Origin: Cyanobium sp. Tous-M-B4
Lineage (GTDB): Bacteria; Cyanobacteriota; Cyanobacteriia; PCC-6307; Cyanobiaceae
Reading direction: 5' to 3'
DNA length: 64,000 nt
NCBI RefSeq assembly: GCF_024345395.1
Contig: NZ_JAGQBA010000006.1
Span: forward strand, 62,001-126,000
The notes below the pieces were generated by a model. It saw only the letters and a list, made by a program, of their open reading frames with translations, was not told the DNA's origin and searched no databases. This document shows positions 9,094 to 17,638 of the stretch, piece by piece. The position numbers and the translations under genes are program-made. Within the stretch, counting starts at the first letter, position 1. Every line of letters starts with the position of its first letter.

Positions 9094-9197
9094 CTTCTAA
9101 GTTTAACTCGCTTCGGCTGCCTAGTGTTGATCGATGATGCCACAGCATCCACTGTCGCTCGTCGACTGATTTTGTTTTTACCGGTTTTCTCTGTTCG

Positions 9198-9206
9198 TGT
9201 TATTAT
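9198..9206 (+). promoter_or_regulatory. candidate extended -10 promoter for rfbF
   Basis: TGTTATTAT is an extended -10 element (TGn followed by TATTAT) about 20 bases before the rfbF ATG, in the only sizeable gap of this strand run. No good -35 is seen at 17 bases, so the call rests on the -10 alone. Confidence 0.3.
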
Positions 9207-9226
9207 CGCAAGAGCACTATTTTTTC

Positions 9227-10000
9227 ATGAAAGCCGTCATTCTTGCCGGTGGCCGGGGCACCCGCCTCGCCGAAGAAACCGTGGTACGCCCCAAGCCTCT
9301 GGTGGAGGTGGGTGGCCTGCCAATTCTCTGGCACATTCTCAAGATATATAGCTCCTTTGGCATCAACGATTTCATCGTGTGCTGTGGCTACAAGGGCTAC
9401 ATGATCAAGGAATACTTTGCCAACTATTTCCTGCACACCAGTGATGTGACTTTTCACATGGATGTAGGCAATCACATGGAGGTGCATCAGCGCACCACTG
9501 AGCCCTGGAAGGTCACCCTGATTGACACCGGCGACAAGACCGAAACCGGCGGTCGCTTGGGACGAGTGCGCTCCTATCTCGACGACGAGCCCTTCTGTTT
9601 CACCTACGGCGATGGGGTGGCAGATGTCGACATGACTGCCCTGATCGCCCAGCACCGTCAGCAGGGGTTGCAGGCCACCCTCACTGCCGTGCAGCCACCC
9701 GGTCGTTATGGCGCCCTGCATCTAGAAGACAACCGCGTTGCCAACTTCCAGGAGAAGGCCGACGGTGAGCAAGCCTGGATCAATGGTGGCTTCCTTGTGC
9801 TTGAGCCCAGCGTCTGCGACTTAATCCACTCCGACGCCTGTCTGTTTGAAGCCGACGTGCTTGCCGAGCTCTCCAGGAGCGGCCAGTTGGGTGCTTACCG
9901 CCACCACGGCTTCTGGCAGTCGATGGACACCCTGCGTGAGCGCAACCGTCTCGAGGACCTCTGGGATAGTGGCCAGGCCCCATGGAAGCTCTGGAGCTGA
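9227..10000 (+). CDS. rfbF: glucose-1-phosphate cytidylyltransferase
   Basis: 257 residues from the ATG at 9227, the family's usual length. It makes CDP-glucose from CTP and glucose-1-phosphate, the first step to CDP-linked 6-deoxy and dideoxy sugars. The nucleotidyltransferase signature [17 protein letters not shown] opens the protein, followed by PKPLVEVGG, the family segment [13 protein letters not shown] and the [11 protein letters not shown] metal site. A TTG 30 bases upstream could extend the frame but would push the signature inward. The gene ends 19 bases inside rfbG, so the two form an operon. Confidence 0.95.
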   Translation: MKAVILAGGRGTRLAEETVVRPKPLVEVGGLPILWHILKIYSSFGINDFIVCCGYKGYMIKEYFANYFLHTSDVTFHMDVGNHMEVHQRTTEPWKVTLIDTGDKTETGGRLGRVRSYLDDEPFCFTYGDGVADVDMTALIAQHRQQGLQATLTAVQPPGRYGALHLEDNRVANFQEKADGEQAWINGGFLVLEPSVCDLIHSDACLFEADVLAELSRSGQLGAYRHHGFWQSMDTLRERNRLEDLWDSGQAPWKLWS

Positions 10001-11136
10001 TGGCCCGCCCTGGTTGCAGCCCTGATCCTTCCTTCTGGGCCGGCCGGCGGGTGCTGCTCACCGGCCACACCGGCTTCAAGGGCAGCTGGCTGGCGCTTTG
10101 GCTTCTGAAGCTTGGTGCCCGCGTCACTGGCGTGGCCCTCGACCCCGACACCAGCCCCAGTCTCTTTGGCGCCATTGATCTGGCCGCAGCCGCTCTGCCC
10201 GGCGAGCTGCAAGACAGCCGCGCCGACATTCGTGACGCCGACGCCCTGGCTGCGCTGGTGGCGGCAGCCGACCCCGAGGTGGTGCTGCATCTTGCGGCCC
10301 AGCCCCTGGTGCGCCGCAGCTACCTCGATCCCCTCGGCACCTGGGCCACCAATGTGATGGGGTCGTTGAATGTGCTCGAGGCCCTGCGCGGCCTGGATCA
10401 TCCCTGCTCGGTGGTGATGGTCACCACCGACAAGGTGTATGAAAACCGCGAGTGGTGCTACGGCTACCGCGAAACCGATCGCCTCGGCGGCCACGACCCC
10501 TACAGCGCCAGCAAGGCCGCTGCCGAGCTGGCTATTGCCTCCTGGCGCGCCAGTTTCTGCGGCAGCGCCCCCCACCAGACGCCCCATCTCGCCATCGCCA
10601 CTGCCCGTGCCGGCAATGTGATCGGCGGCGGCGACTGGGCGGCAGATCGGATCGTGCCTGATGCCATGCGCGCCTGCGCCGCCGCCGAGCCCCTGGTGTT
10701 GCGCAACCCCAGGGCCACCAGGCCCTGGCAGCACGTGCTCGAGCCGCTTTGCGGTTATCTCAGCCTCGCCGAAGCCCTGGCGGCTGACCCCGCCGCCTAT
10801 GCCGAGGCTTGGAACTTCGGCCCCCAGCTGGAGGCCAACCGGCCCGTGGGCGAGCTGGTGGAGGCCCTGCATCAGCACTGGAGCGGCCAGTGGCGCGACC
10901 TCAGCGATCCCGGTGCCCCCCATGAGGCCGGCCTGCTGCATCTAGTGATCGACAAGGCCAGCCAGCGCCTCGGCTGGCAGCCCCGCTGGGACTTCGCCAC
11001 CACCGTGGCCCGTACCGCAGCCTGGTACCGGCAGGTGGCGGCCGGCGCCTCCCCGCTCGCCTGTTGCCGCGCCGATCTGGAGGCTTACGCAGCCACTTTT
11101 AATTCGCCAGGGGCTACGGCGCCAGGGGCATCTTGA
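9982..11136 (+). CDS. rfbG: CDP-glucose 4,6-dehydratase
   Basis: Up to 384 residues; a short-chain dehydrogenase-type enzyme converting CDP-glucose to CDP-4-keto-6-deoxyglucose with bound NAD. Visible features are the Rossmann motif [10 protein letters not shown], the [12 protein letters not shown] segment with the active-site threonine, and the YSASK catalytic Tyr/Lys pair. ATG at 9982 overlaps rfbF by 19 bases; an ATG at 10000 (TGATG overlap, with GGAG just before it) would shorten it by six residues and is a real alternative. The 3' end overlaps the convergent dehydrogenase gene by 23 bases. GC content is far higher than in the genes to the left. Confidence 0.95.
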   Translation: MEALELMARPGCSPDPSFWAGRRVLLTGHTGFKGSWLALWLLKLGARVTGVALDPDTSPSLFGAIDLAAAALPGELQDSRADIRDADALAALVAAADPEVVLHLAAQPLVRRSYLDPLGTWATNVMGSLNVLEALRGLDHPCSVVMVTTDKVYENREWCYGYRETDRLGGHDPYSASKAAAELAIASWRASFCGSAPHQTPHLAIATARAGNVIGGGDWAADRIVPDAMRACAAAEPLVLRNPRATRPWQHVLEPLCGYLSLAEALAADPAAYAEAWNFGPQLEANRPVGELVEALHQHWSGQWRDLSDPGAPHEAGLLHLVIDKASQRLGWQPRWDFATTVARTAAWYRQVAAGASPLACCRADLEAYAATFNSPGATAPGAS

Positions 11137-12406
11137 GCTGTTCGGCGTAGAGCTGGTGCGCCAGCTGCTCGCTCGGGGCCTCCACATCGCTCCAGTGGAT
11201 CGGCTGATCCTTGGCGATGGCACGCTTCAGCCGGCAGCCCTCCGCTAGCCCCTCGGGCAGCAGCCCCTCGGCCCGCACCACGCTCGCCTTCTCCGCCTGG
11301 CCGTAGGTCAAATAGCGGCCAAACGAATCGAGGCTTTCGCCCGCCAGCAGGTCGCGCTTGGCGATCGCCACCACCTCCACCACCGGCGCCCCCAGGGGTT
11401 GGCCCACCGCATCGCCGAACAGCACCGCTCTCGCCACGCTCATAGGTGCCTCCAGATAGCAGAGGTGATAAGGCTGGTAAAAGCTGTAGAGGGGTCCGTC
11501 GCCCAGCTTGTAGAGCGCCAGATAGGAGGCATGGCGCTCGTCCTCCATCTCCGCCAGGCAGAACACCCCCGGGGAGGGGCGGGCGCCGATCACGAAATCC
11601 ACTACGCCGCCCAGCTCCCGCAGTTGCTCGAGGTCGTAGGCGGCGGTGAGCTCGTCGATGTGGCCCCGGTGCTCCCGCCGGCTCATGCCCCGCTGGGCCA
11701 CGGTGAAGCCGGTGGCATTGGCCACGATCGCCTGCTCGAAGTTCACTTTCGAGCCATCGGCAAACGAGGTCACCATCGTTACGTCCTGGTGCCACTGCTC
11801 TGCAAACCCTTGCTGGGTGGTGGGGGTGCGGTACTCGTCCTGCAGGCCCTTGATGTTGCCCAGCACCCGTGGCGTTAGCCCCAGTCCCTGCACGTAGCGC
11901 CAGAGGTTGAGCTCCACGCCGGGCTGGTCGCCGTCGCAGCAGGTGAGCAGCACCCCCGCCCGGCGTGCCTTCTCATGCAGGATCGGCCCCACCGTGGCAT
12001 CCACCTCCGCATTCATCAGCACCAAGGGCTTGCCCTCGCCGATCGCCTCTAGGGCCCGGGCGGCGCCGAAGTTCACGGCTCCGGTCATATCGATCAGACA
12101 GTCGATGCCAGCTGAGCGCGCCAGCAGGCTGGGGTCGTCGGTGATCGCCGGCGTCCCGGCCGCTATTGCCCGATCCAGTTCCGCCAGGTTGCTCACCGCC
12201 ACGGCCCCGCCTCTGCCGGCAAAGCCATAGGCGTCAGCTGCTTTTTGCAGAGTGCGGTTGGCGATCGCCACCACCTCCATGCCTGGCACCAGCTCCGACA
12301 CCTGGGCCACAAAGCCCCGAGCCATCGCCCCGGCCCCATACATGCCAACCCGTACCGGGCGCCCTTCGCTTTCGCGCTGGCGCAAGGCGGTGTCGACAAG
12401 AATCAT
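11114..12406 (-). CDS. SAF-domain NAD(P)-dependent dehydrogenase, copy 1
   Basis: 430 residues, resembling the homoserine-dehydrogenase-like COG4091 family: an N-terminal Rossmann fold (RVGMYGAGAMARGF, then EVVAIANRT), a central catalytic region (LVLMNAEVDATVGPIL, CCDGDQPGVELN) and a C-terminal SAF domain (about 345-415). The family has members of unknown substrate in sugar loci. Between rfbG and an RmlC-like epimerase, a role in reducing or modifying the CDP-4-keto-6-deoxy sugar is likely but inferred. It starts with ATG, 18 bases after the stop of a paralogue sharing roughly three quarters of its residues by eye. No true homoserine pathway gene is nearby. Confidence 0.8.
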   Translation of the reverse strand: MILVDTALRQRESEGRPVRVGMYGAGAMARGFVAQVSELVPGMEVVAIANRTLQKAADAYGFAGRGGAVAVSNLAELDRAIAAGTPAITDDPSLLARSAGIDCLIDMTGAVNFGAARALEAIGEGKPLVLMNAEVDATVGPILHEKARRAGVLLTCCDGDQPGVELNLWRYVQGLGLTPRVLGNIKGLQDEYRTPTTQQGFAEQWHQDVTMVTSFADGSKVNFEQAIVANATGFTVAQRGMSRREHRGHIDELTAAYDLEQLRELGGVVDFVIGARPSPGVFCLAEMEDERHASYLALYKLGDGPLYSFYQPYHLCYLEAPMSVARAVLFGDAVGQPLGAPVVEVVAIAKRDLLAGESLDSFGRYLTYGQAEKASVVRAEGLLPEGLAEGCRLKRAIAKDQPIHWSDVEAPSEQLAHQLYAEQLKMPLAP

Positions 12407-12424
12407 CCAGGGCCAGCCGTATGG

Positions 12425-13717
12425 CTAAACGCTACCCCACCTCTGCTGCTGCTCGGCGTAGAGCTGGTGGGCCAGCTCCTGGCTGGGGGCCTCCACGTCG
12501 CTCCAGTGGATGGGCTGGTCTTTGGCGATGGGGCGCTTCAGCCGGCAGCCCTCCACCAGACCCTCTGGCAGCAGACCTTCGGTCCTCACCACACTGGCTT
12601 GCTCGGATTGGCCGTAGGTCATGTAGCGGCCGAAGGAGTCGAGGGTTTCACCCGCCTCCAGGTCGCGCTTGGCGATGGCCACCACCTCCACCACGGGCCC
12701 ACCGATCGGTTGGCCCACCGCATCGCCAAACAGCACCGCCCGCGCCAGGCTCATCGGTGCATCCAGGTGGCAGAGGTGATAAGGCTCGTAGAAGCAGTAG
12801 AGCGGCCCATCGCCTAGGCCCTTGGCCGCCAGCATCGGCGCGTGGCGCGGGTCGGCCAGCTCCGCCAGGCAGAACACCCCCGGCGCCGGCTGAGCGCCCA
12901 CCACGAAATCCACTACTCCACCGAGCGTCCGCAGCTGGTCCAAGTCGTAGTGGGTGGTGAGGTCTTCGACCGGACCGCGATATTCCATCCGGGAGGTGCC
13001 GCGGCGCAGCACCGTGAAGCCGGTGGCGTTAGCCACGATGCACTGCTCAAAGTTCACCTTCGAGCCGTCGGCAAACGAGGTCACCATCGTCACGTCCTGG
13101 TTCCACTGTTCGGCGAACCCCTGCTGGGTGGTGGGGGTGCGGTATTCGTCCTGCAGGCCCTTGATGTTGCCCAGCACTCGCGGGATCAGGCCCATGCCCT
13201 TCACCTTGCGCCAGAGGTTGAGCTGTACCCCGGGCTGGTCGCCGTCGCAGCAGCTGAGCAACACCCCCGCTGCCCGCGCCTTCTCGTGCAGGATCGGCCC
13301 GATCGTGGCATCCACCTCCGCGTTCATCAGCACTAGCGGTTTGCCGTGCTCGATCGCCGCCAGCACAATGGCGGCGCCGTGGTTCACCGAACCGGTGATG
13401 TCGATCAGGGCATCGATCGCCCCCGAGCGCACCAGCAGCGCCGGGTCGCTGGTGATAGCTGGTTCGCCGGCGCTCAGGCTGCGTTCCAGCGCAGCCAGGT
13501 CGGAGGCGGCCACGGCTCCGTCGCGGCCGGCGAAGGCGTAGGCATCGGCCGCCCGCTGCAGGGTGCGGTTGGCGATCGCCACCACCTCCATGCCGGGGAT
13601 CTGGTTGGTGATCAGGGCCACCACGCCCCGGGCCATCGCCCCGGCCCCGATCACGCCGATGCGCAGGGGCCGGCCCTCCTGTTCGCGCTGCCGCAGGGCC
13701 GTGTCGAGCAGGATCAA
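12425..13717 (-). CDS. SAF-domain NAD(P)-dependent dehydrogenase, copy 2
   Basis: Also 430 residues and colinear with copy 1 along its whole length. The glycine-rich loop is RIGVIGAGAMARGV, and the longest identical blocks include ILHEKAR, CCDGDQPGV, LQDEYRTPTTQQGFAEQW and VTMVTSFADGSKVNFEQ. Differences cluster in surface-like positions and around residues 235-300, so the two copies may form a heteromer or act on successive intermediates. The TTG start overlaps the TGA of the epimerase gene by four bases, giving an epimerase, copy 2, copy 1 operon. Substrate is not predictable from sequence alone. Confidence 0.8.
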   Translation of the reverse strand: MILLDTALRQREQEGRPLRIGVIGAGAMARGVVALITNQIPGMEVVAIANRTLQRAADAYAFAGRDGAVAASDLAALERSLSAGEPAITSDPALLVRSGAIDALIDITGSVNHGAAIVLAAIEHGKPLVLMNAEVDATIGPILHEKARAAGVLLSCCDGDQPGVQLNLWRKVKGMGLIPRVLGNIKGLQDEYRTPTTQQGFAEQWNQDVTMVTSFADGSKVNFEQCIVANATGFTVLRRGTSRMEYRGPVEDLTTHYDLDQLRTLGGVVDFVVGAQPAPGVFCLAELADPRHAPMLAAKGLGDGPLYCFYEPYHLCHLDAPMSLARAVLFGDAVGQPIGGPVVEVVAIAKRDLEAGETLDSFGRYMTYGQSEQASVVRTEGLLPEGLVEGCRLKRPIAKDQPIHWSDVEAPSQELAHQLYAEQQQRWGSV

Positions 13718-14295
13718 ATTTTCAGACCCTCTGACAAGGTCATTTGCTCGCGGATGCTGGCCAAGCTTTCGTTCAGCAGCGGCCAGGAGGCATCTTTGGG
13801 CGAGATTTCACTGACCTCCAGAGGCCAGCTGATGGCCAGCTCGGGATCATTCCAGCGCAGGCCGAATTCTGCTTCTGGGGTATAAAACTCGCTCACCTGA
13901 TAAAGAATCTCTGTGGCATCAGTGAGGGTCTGGAGTGCATGGCAGCAGCGCTCCGGAATCAGCACTGCTTGGTGGTCTTCCGCGCGCAGTTCCACCATTT
14001 CGGTCTGCAGAAAAGTGGGTGATTCAGGGCGCAGGTCCACCAGCACATCTACCAACTCTCCACCTACGCACCGCAGAAACTTGTGTTCTGCATAGGGCGG
14101 AAACTGAAAGTGAAAGCCCCGCAGGGTGCCAGCTCGCTGGTTGTAGGAGCGATTGATCTGTCGCACCTGGAAATCCACCCCATGCTCGAGCAACTCTTTC
14201 TGGCAGAAGGCTCTTGCAAACCAGCCACGCTCGTCGCCGATGGGCGGGCTCGTGACCTTGAAAGCGCCTGCGATGGCCAGGGGTTCGTACTGCAT
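13714..14295 (-). CDS. rfbC-like: dTDP-4-dehydrorhamnose 3,5-epimerase-like protein
   Basis: 193 residues from the ATG at 14295, matching the RmlC cupin family in length. Motifs are RGWFARAF, RQINRSYNQRAGTLRGFHFQ (the catalytic His region, with FHF where dTDP enzymes usually have LHY), the VDLRPESPTF strand and FGLRWNDPELAISWP. Together with rfbF and rfbG it more likely epimerises a CDP-4-keto-6-deoxyhexose than a dTDP sugar, since no rmlA/B/D is present here; this is inference. A TTG at 14325 would add ten residues. It is the first gene of a three-gene minus-strand operon with the two SAF dehydrogenases. Confidence 0.85.
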   Translation of the reverse strand: MQYEPLAIAGAFKVTSPPIGDERGWFARAFCQKELLEHGVDFQVRQINRSYNQRAGTLRGFHFQFPPYAEHKFLRCVGGELVDVLVDLRPESPTFLQTEMVELRAEDHQAVLIPERCCHALQTLTDATEILYQVSEFYTPEAEFGLRWNDPELAISWPLEVSEISPKDASWPLLNESLASIREQMTLSEGLKI

Positions 14296-14367
14296 CGGAA
14301 GGGTGAGGTAGCCCCAGGATGGCAAAGGTAAATCAATTTACCGTTTGCTTTGCAAAATTGCTTGCAC

Positions 14368-15696
14368 TTAGCTCTGGTCCTTGGCTCTGAGCAGCACGGG
14401 TAGGCGCAGTTCCGCGCGCAAGCCTCCGCTTGGAGCCTCAAGTAGGGCCAGTCTTCCCTGGTGATCGAGGCAGAAGCGTTCCACGATTGCTAGTCCCAGC
14501 CCTCGATGGCGTTGGCGTTGGCGGTCGTTGCTGCGGCTGGGGCCGGGCATGGTCAGCAAGGTGTCAGTGGCAATACCCGCTCCGTGGTCGTCCACCCGCA
14601 AAAGCACCTGGCTGCCCTGGCGCACTGCACTCAGTTGCACCGGCGGTGCGCCGTACTCCAGCGCGTTGTCGATCAGGTTGTTGAGGGCTCGCTCCAGTCC
14701 GTCGGGGTCGAGTTTCACCAGCAGCCGCGGCATTCGTAGGCGGATCAGCTGGGAGGGGTGACTGGCCACGATGCGGCCGCAAAGGTCGTCGAGGGCGCAG
14801 GCCTGACGCCGCTCAGCCGGCAGCTCTTGCTCTCCCAAAAGGGCCAGTTGGTCAGTGAGGCTTCGCAGTCGTTCGAGATCCATAGCCATCGCTTTGGCTA
14901 CTTCCCCGTTGCCGCCATCGAGCCGCTCGCAGAGGATTTCGGTGCGCAGCATCAGCCGGGCATGGGGGCCGCCTAGGTCGTGGGTGAGGCCGTGCAGCAG
15001 CTGGCGTCGCGCGGTCGCGGTGTTGTTGATCCGCTCAAGCAGCCGGTTGATGCGGAGGCTGAGTAGACGGATCGGCGCGATTCCCTCCTCGGGCAGCAGT
15101 CGCAGCGGGCCGGCTAAATCTTGTTCGCTCAGGCGCTGCAACATCAGCGAGAGCGGCTGCTCCACATTCGCCCTCAGAAACAGCACCAGTCCGCCCAGGC
15201 CCCCCACCGCAATCATCAGGATTCGCAGCAGGGGCAGGTACCAGAGGCTGTTGCTGAGCCGCTCCGACTGGTAAAGCCATAGGGGGTGGCCGCTTGGGTC
15301 CCGGCTGCTCAGCCGCACCCAGTGCCCTCCCCATGGATCCTGAAGCGGCGGCTGGTCCCGCAGGATGCGGCGCTCGAGGCCGAATTCCCGGCGCATTGCC
15401 TCATGCACCAGCCGATCGAAGCGGCTTTGTACCGTTGTTTGCGACTGGGACAGCTCGCTGTCCGGGCGGATCACTACCCCGGCAGGCAGGCCATCCGGCA
15501 GGCGAATTTGCAACACTTGCTCCACCAGCACCACGTGCTTGCTTAAGCGCAGGGCGCTCTCGCTCACGATGCGCGGCTCCAGCAGCAGGCGCATGGCCAG
15601 GAGCAGCCCCAAATAGCCCGCCGTGCCCCCGGCCAGCAGGCTGGCCAGCAGCCGCAGCCAGTCGAGGCCGGTGAGGCGAGCTCTGCCCTTGGCCAT
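14368..15696 (-). CDS. sensor histidine kinase (EnvZ/RstB-like architecture)
   Basis: 442 residues. Two membrane helices (about 13-38 and 153-174) bracket a 115-residue periplasmic sensor domain. A HAMP-like linker follows, then a histidine phosphotransfer helix with GLTHDLGGPHARL (His239), and an ATPase domain with N box NNLIDNALEYG (339-349), G1 box DDHGAGI (369-375) and G2 box RGLGLAI (398-404). The H box reads DLGGP rather than the usual DLRTP. The kinase gene follows the response-regulator gene after four bases, so they form a pair. It should sense an envelope or periplasmic signal; the ligand is unknown. Confidence 0.9.
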   Translation of the reverse strand: MAKGRARLTGLDWLRLLASLLAGGTAGYLGLLLAMRLLLEPRIVSESALRLSKHVVLVEQVLQIRLPDGLPAGVVIRPDSELSQSQTTVQSRFDRLVHEAMRREFGLERRILRDQPPLQDPWGGHWVRLSSRDPSGHPLWLYQSERLSNSLWYLPLLRILMIAVGGLGGLVLFLRANVEQPLSLMLQRLSEQDLAGPLRLLPEEGIAPIRLLSLRINRLLERINNTATARRQLLHGLTHDLGGPHARLMLRTEILCERLDGGNGEVAKAMAMDLERLRSLTDQLALLGEQELPAERRQACALDDLCGRIVASHPSQLIRLRMPRLLVKLDPDGLERALNNLIDNALEYGAPPVQLSAVRQGSQVLLRVDDHGAGIATDTLLTMPGPSRSNDRQRQRHRGLGLAIVERFCLDHQGRLALLEAPSGGLRAELRLPVLLRAKDQS

Positions 15697-15700
15697 CGGC

Positions 15701-16417
15701 TCAGTTCCCTCTGGCCGGCAGCCGGCGCACCGGTGCAGTTAGTCGGTAGCCCTGGCCGCGTACGGTCTCGATCATCTGCTCCCCCGGCTGCAGCTCCAGC
15801 AGCAGCCGCCGCAGTCGCGACAGACGCACGTCGATGCTGCGGCTCTGCTGAACATCCACCAGGCTGCCGCTGGCCTGGCCCAGCTCCTGTCGGCTCACCA
15901 CCTCACCGGCCCTGCTGCAGAGCAGCTGTAGCAGGGCTACCTCGCCACGGGAGAGCTCCTGGCCCTGGCCATCGGCCCGCCCCAGCCAGAGATGCAGGGG
16001 ATCTAGGCGCAGCTCCCCCAGCTGCCAGACCTGATCCGCTGGCGGCAACGGCTGCCCCACCCTGAGCAGCTGCTCCACCCGTAGCTGCAGCTCCCTAAAC
16101 AGGAACGGTTTGCCCAGGTAGTCATTTGCCCCGGCCTCCAGTCCGGCAATCCGGTCGCGGGGGGCGCCCAGAGCGGAGAGCATCAGCACCGGCAGCTGGG
16201 CATGGCCCTGGCGCAGCCGCAGCAGCACATCCGTGCCCCGCTGGCCGGGCAGTAGCTCATCGAGCACGAGCAGGTCTGGGACCGCCTCGTCCAGCGCCTG
16301 CTCGAGTTCGCGCGGATGCTGCAGGTGGCGAGCCTGCCAGCCCCGCTGGCCGAACTGCTCAAGCAGCAGGCTGCCCAGGTCAGCGTCGTCGTCGAGGATC
16401 CAGATGCAACCGGCCAT
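15701..16417 (-). CDS. OmpR/PhoB-type response regulator
   Basis: 238 residues with a receiver domain (1-118) and a winged-helix DNA-binding domain (about 135-232). Acidic residues are at 9-11, the phosphoacceptor is Asp53 in LLVLDELLPG, with Ser81 and Lys103 (GKPF) completing the switch. The output domain has the SRGEVALLQLL and VDVRLSRLRR segments and ends in VRGQGYRL, typical of OmpR-family regulators. It starts 39 bases after the GT61-like gene on the same strand, so it may be cotranscribed with glycan genes and control them, although that is untested. Confidence 0.92.
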   Translation of the reverse strand: MAGCIWILDDDADLGSLLLEQFGQRGWQARHLQHPRELEQALDEAVPDLLVLDELLPGQRGTDVLLRLRQGHAQLPVLMLSALGAPRDRIAGLEAGANDYLGKPFLFRELQLRVEQLLRVGQPLPPADQVWQLGELRLDPLHLWLGRADGQGQELSRGEVALLQLLCSRAGEVVSRQELGQASGSLVDVQQSRSIDVRLSRLRRLLLELQPGEQMIETVRGQGYRLTAPVRRLPARGN

Positions 16418-16456
16418 GGGATCAGTGGCGCGTGGGGCAGGGACCCCTGCAGCTCA

Positions 16457-17587
16457 TCATTGCTCGGCCAGTTGGCGCATGGTGTCGATCACCTGCCCCA
16501 CGGCAAACGGGTTGCGGCGCTGAAAGCTGCCGTCGTTGTCCCTACCTAGCTGCTCACCAGCGGGCGTGCAGTCGAGCAGGCGGTCGCCAAATCCGAACAC
16601 CCGGTCGAGGTTCACCCAATTGCTGTTCAGGCTTTGGGGCCCAGCTGTGAACAGAAACAGGGACGCGAGCTCGCTGGACTGGTGGAAAGGCACGAAATAC
16701 TTGAGGTGCAGGGCGGCCTGGGGGAAGCCGGTGATCAGCGGATAGCGGCGGAACAGCTTCAACTTCTCCCGGATCGAGAGTTCCTCCGGGCAGATCACAT
16801 CCACATTGGACAGCTTGGCGAGCGCCTCCACTACCTCTTGTTCGCCCTCGAAGCAGGTGGTGCCCTGCTGTAATTTGTGGCGGGAGAAGTAAGCGATCCG
16901 CCCTTGCAGTTGCTCCTCTTGCAGGAGCCGCTTTCGTAGTCGGGGCGCAAGGGCGGCGCGGGCGGCTTGGGGGAAATCTGTGGTCACAAATTCCCGGTCG
17001 CGATAAAGCACGCTGGAAGATACCAGCATGGAGCTTTCTAATTTGTGCCGGATCAGGCGTGCCCGTTTGCGAATACCGAGGCAGCGCAGCCACTCGTCGA
17101 CCAGTGGATGGTCAAAATATCGCGCTTGTGTTTCTTTCGGATTTATGTTGCTTTTTCTGACCAATTCAGGGTAGTGAAACCAGATCGGCTCTTTGCTTCT
17201 GCGGAATAGCCGAAGTAGCTGGTAAGTGCGCGTCAGATCTAGGAGAAGATGTCCGAAGTGTTCAAAAATGCTTCCTCCATACATGACTAGCTCTTGCTGT
17301 CTGCGCGACTGTCCATGCTCTGCATGCTCCTCAGTGAGTTGGGGCAAGGGATAGATCAGTCGGCTGCCCCGTCGATCCGTAAGGGCGTCGATCGGGCGGC
17401 CCTGTCGGTCCAGCGCTCCTTGCTTGCTGGTTTCCCACCAATGTGCAGTTGGCTTGCCAGTATTGCGGGTAGGCTCCAACCTGGCGTCAGGCTCGATTAG
17501 CCAGGAGGCCGTATGCGGGATGTTGATCTTTCCCCAAAGGCAGGGATGATCGTTGGAGAGATGGGCTAGTTCCTCAGCAATTGGCAT
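16457..17587 (-). CDS. GT61-like glycosyltransferase (DUF563 type)
   Basis: 376 residues. The pattern fits GT61/DUF563 capsule-type transferases: MYGGSIFEHFGHLLLDL (about 102-118), then RIAYFSRHKLQQG, a VICPEELSIREKLKLFRR segment and GFPQAALHLKYF, the place of the family's G-SALHN motif. No membrane helix or signal peptide is seen, so it should act in the cytoplasm on a lipid-linked glycan. ATG start. It is 51 bases downstream of the GT2 gene at 17639 and 39 bases before the response regulator gene. Family assignment rests on motif spacing and is moderately sure. Confidence 0.65.
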   Translation of the reverse strand: MPIAEELAHLSNDHPCLWGKINIPHTASWLIEPDARLEPTRNTGKPTAHWWETSKQGALDRQGRPIDALTDRRGSRLIYPLPQLTEEHAEHGQSRRQQELVMYGGSIFEHFGHLLLDLTRTYQLLRLFRRSKEPIWFHYPELVRKSNINPKETQARYFDHPLVDEWLRCLGIRKRARLIRHKLESSMLVSSSVLYRDREFVTTDFPQAARAALAPRLRKRLLQEEQLQGRIAYFSRHKLQQGTTCFEGEQEVVEALAKLSNVDVICPEELSIREKLKLFRRYPLITGFPQAALHLKYFVPFHQSSELASLFLFTAGPQSLNSNWVNLDRVFGFGDRLLDCTPAGEQLGRDNDGSFQRRNPFAVGQVIDTMRQLAEQ

Positions 17588-17638
17588 TGAAGCCTTCGGA
17601 GATCATGAATTAGATCAGGATATAGCGAGACTTTGCTT

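Noticed and set aside
9895-10941. 348-residue minus-strand ORF over rfbG
   Set aside because: Glycine- and histidine-rich antisense reading of a GC-rich gene; rfbG on the plus strand has all family motifs.
11085-11795. 236-residue ORF over the SAF dehydrogenase
   Set aside because: Alternate frame of the same DNA, low-complexity Gly/Arg/Ala translation, no motif.
12166-12960. 264-residue plus-strand ORF
   Set aside because: Proline/arginine-rich antisense frame across both dehydrogenase genes.
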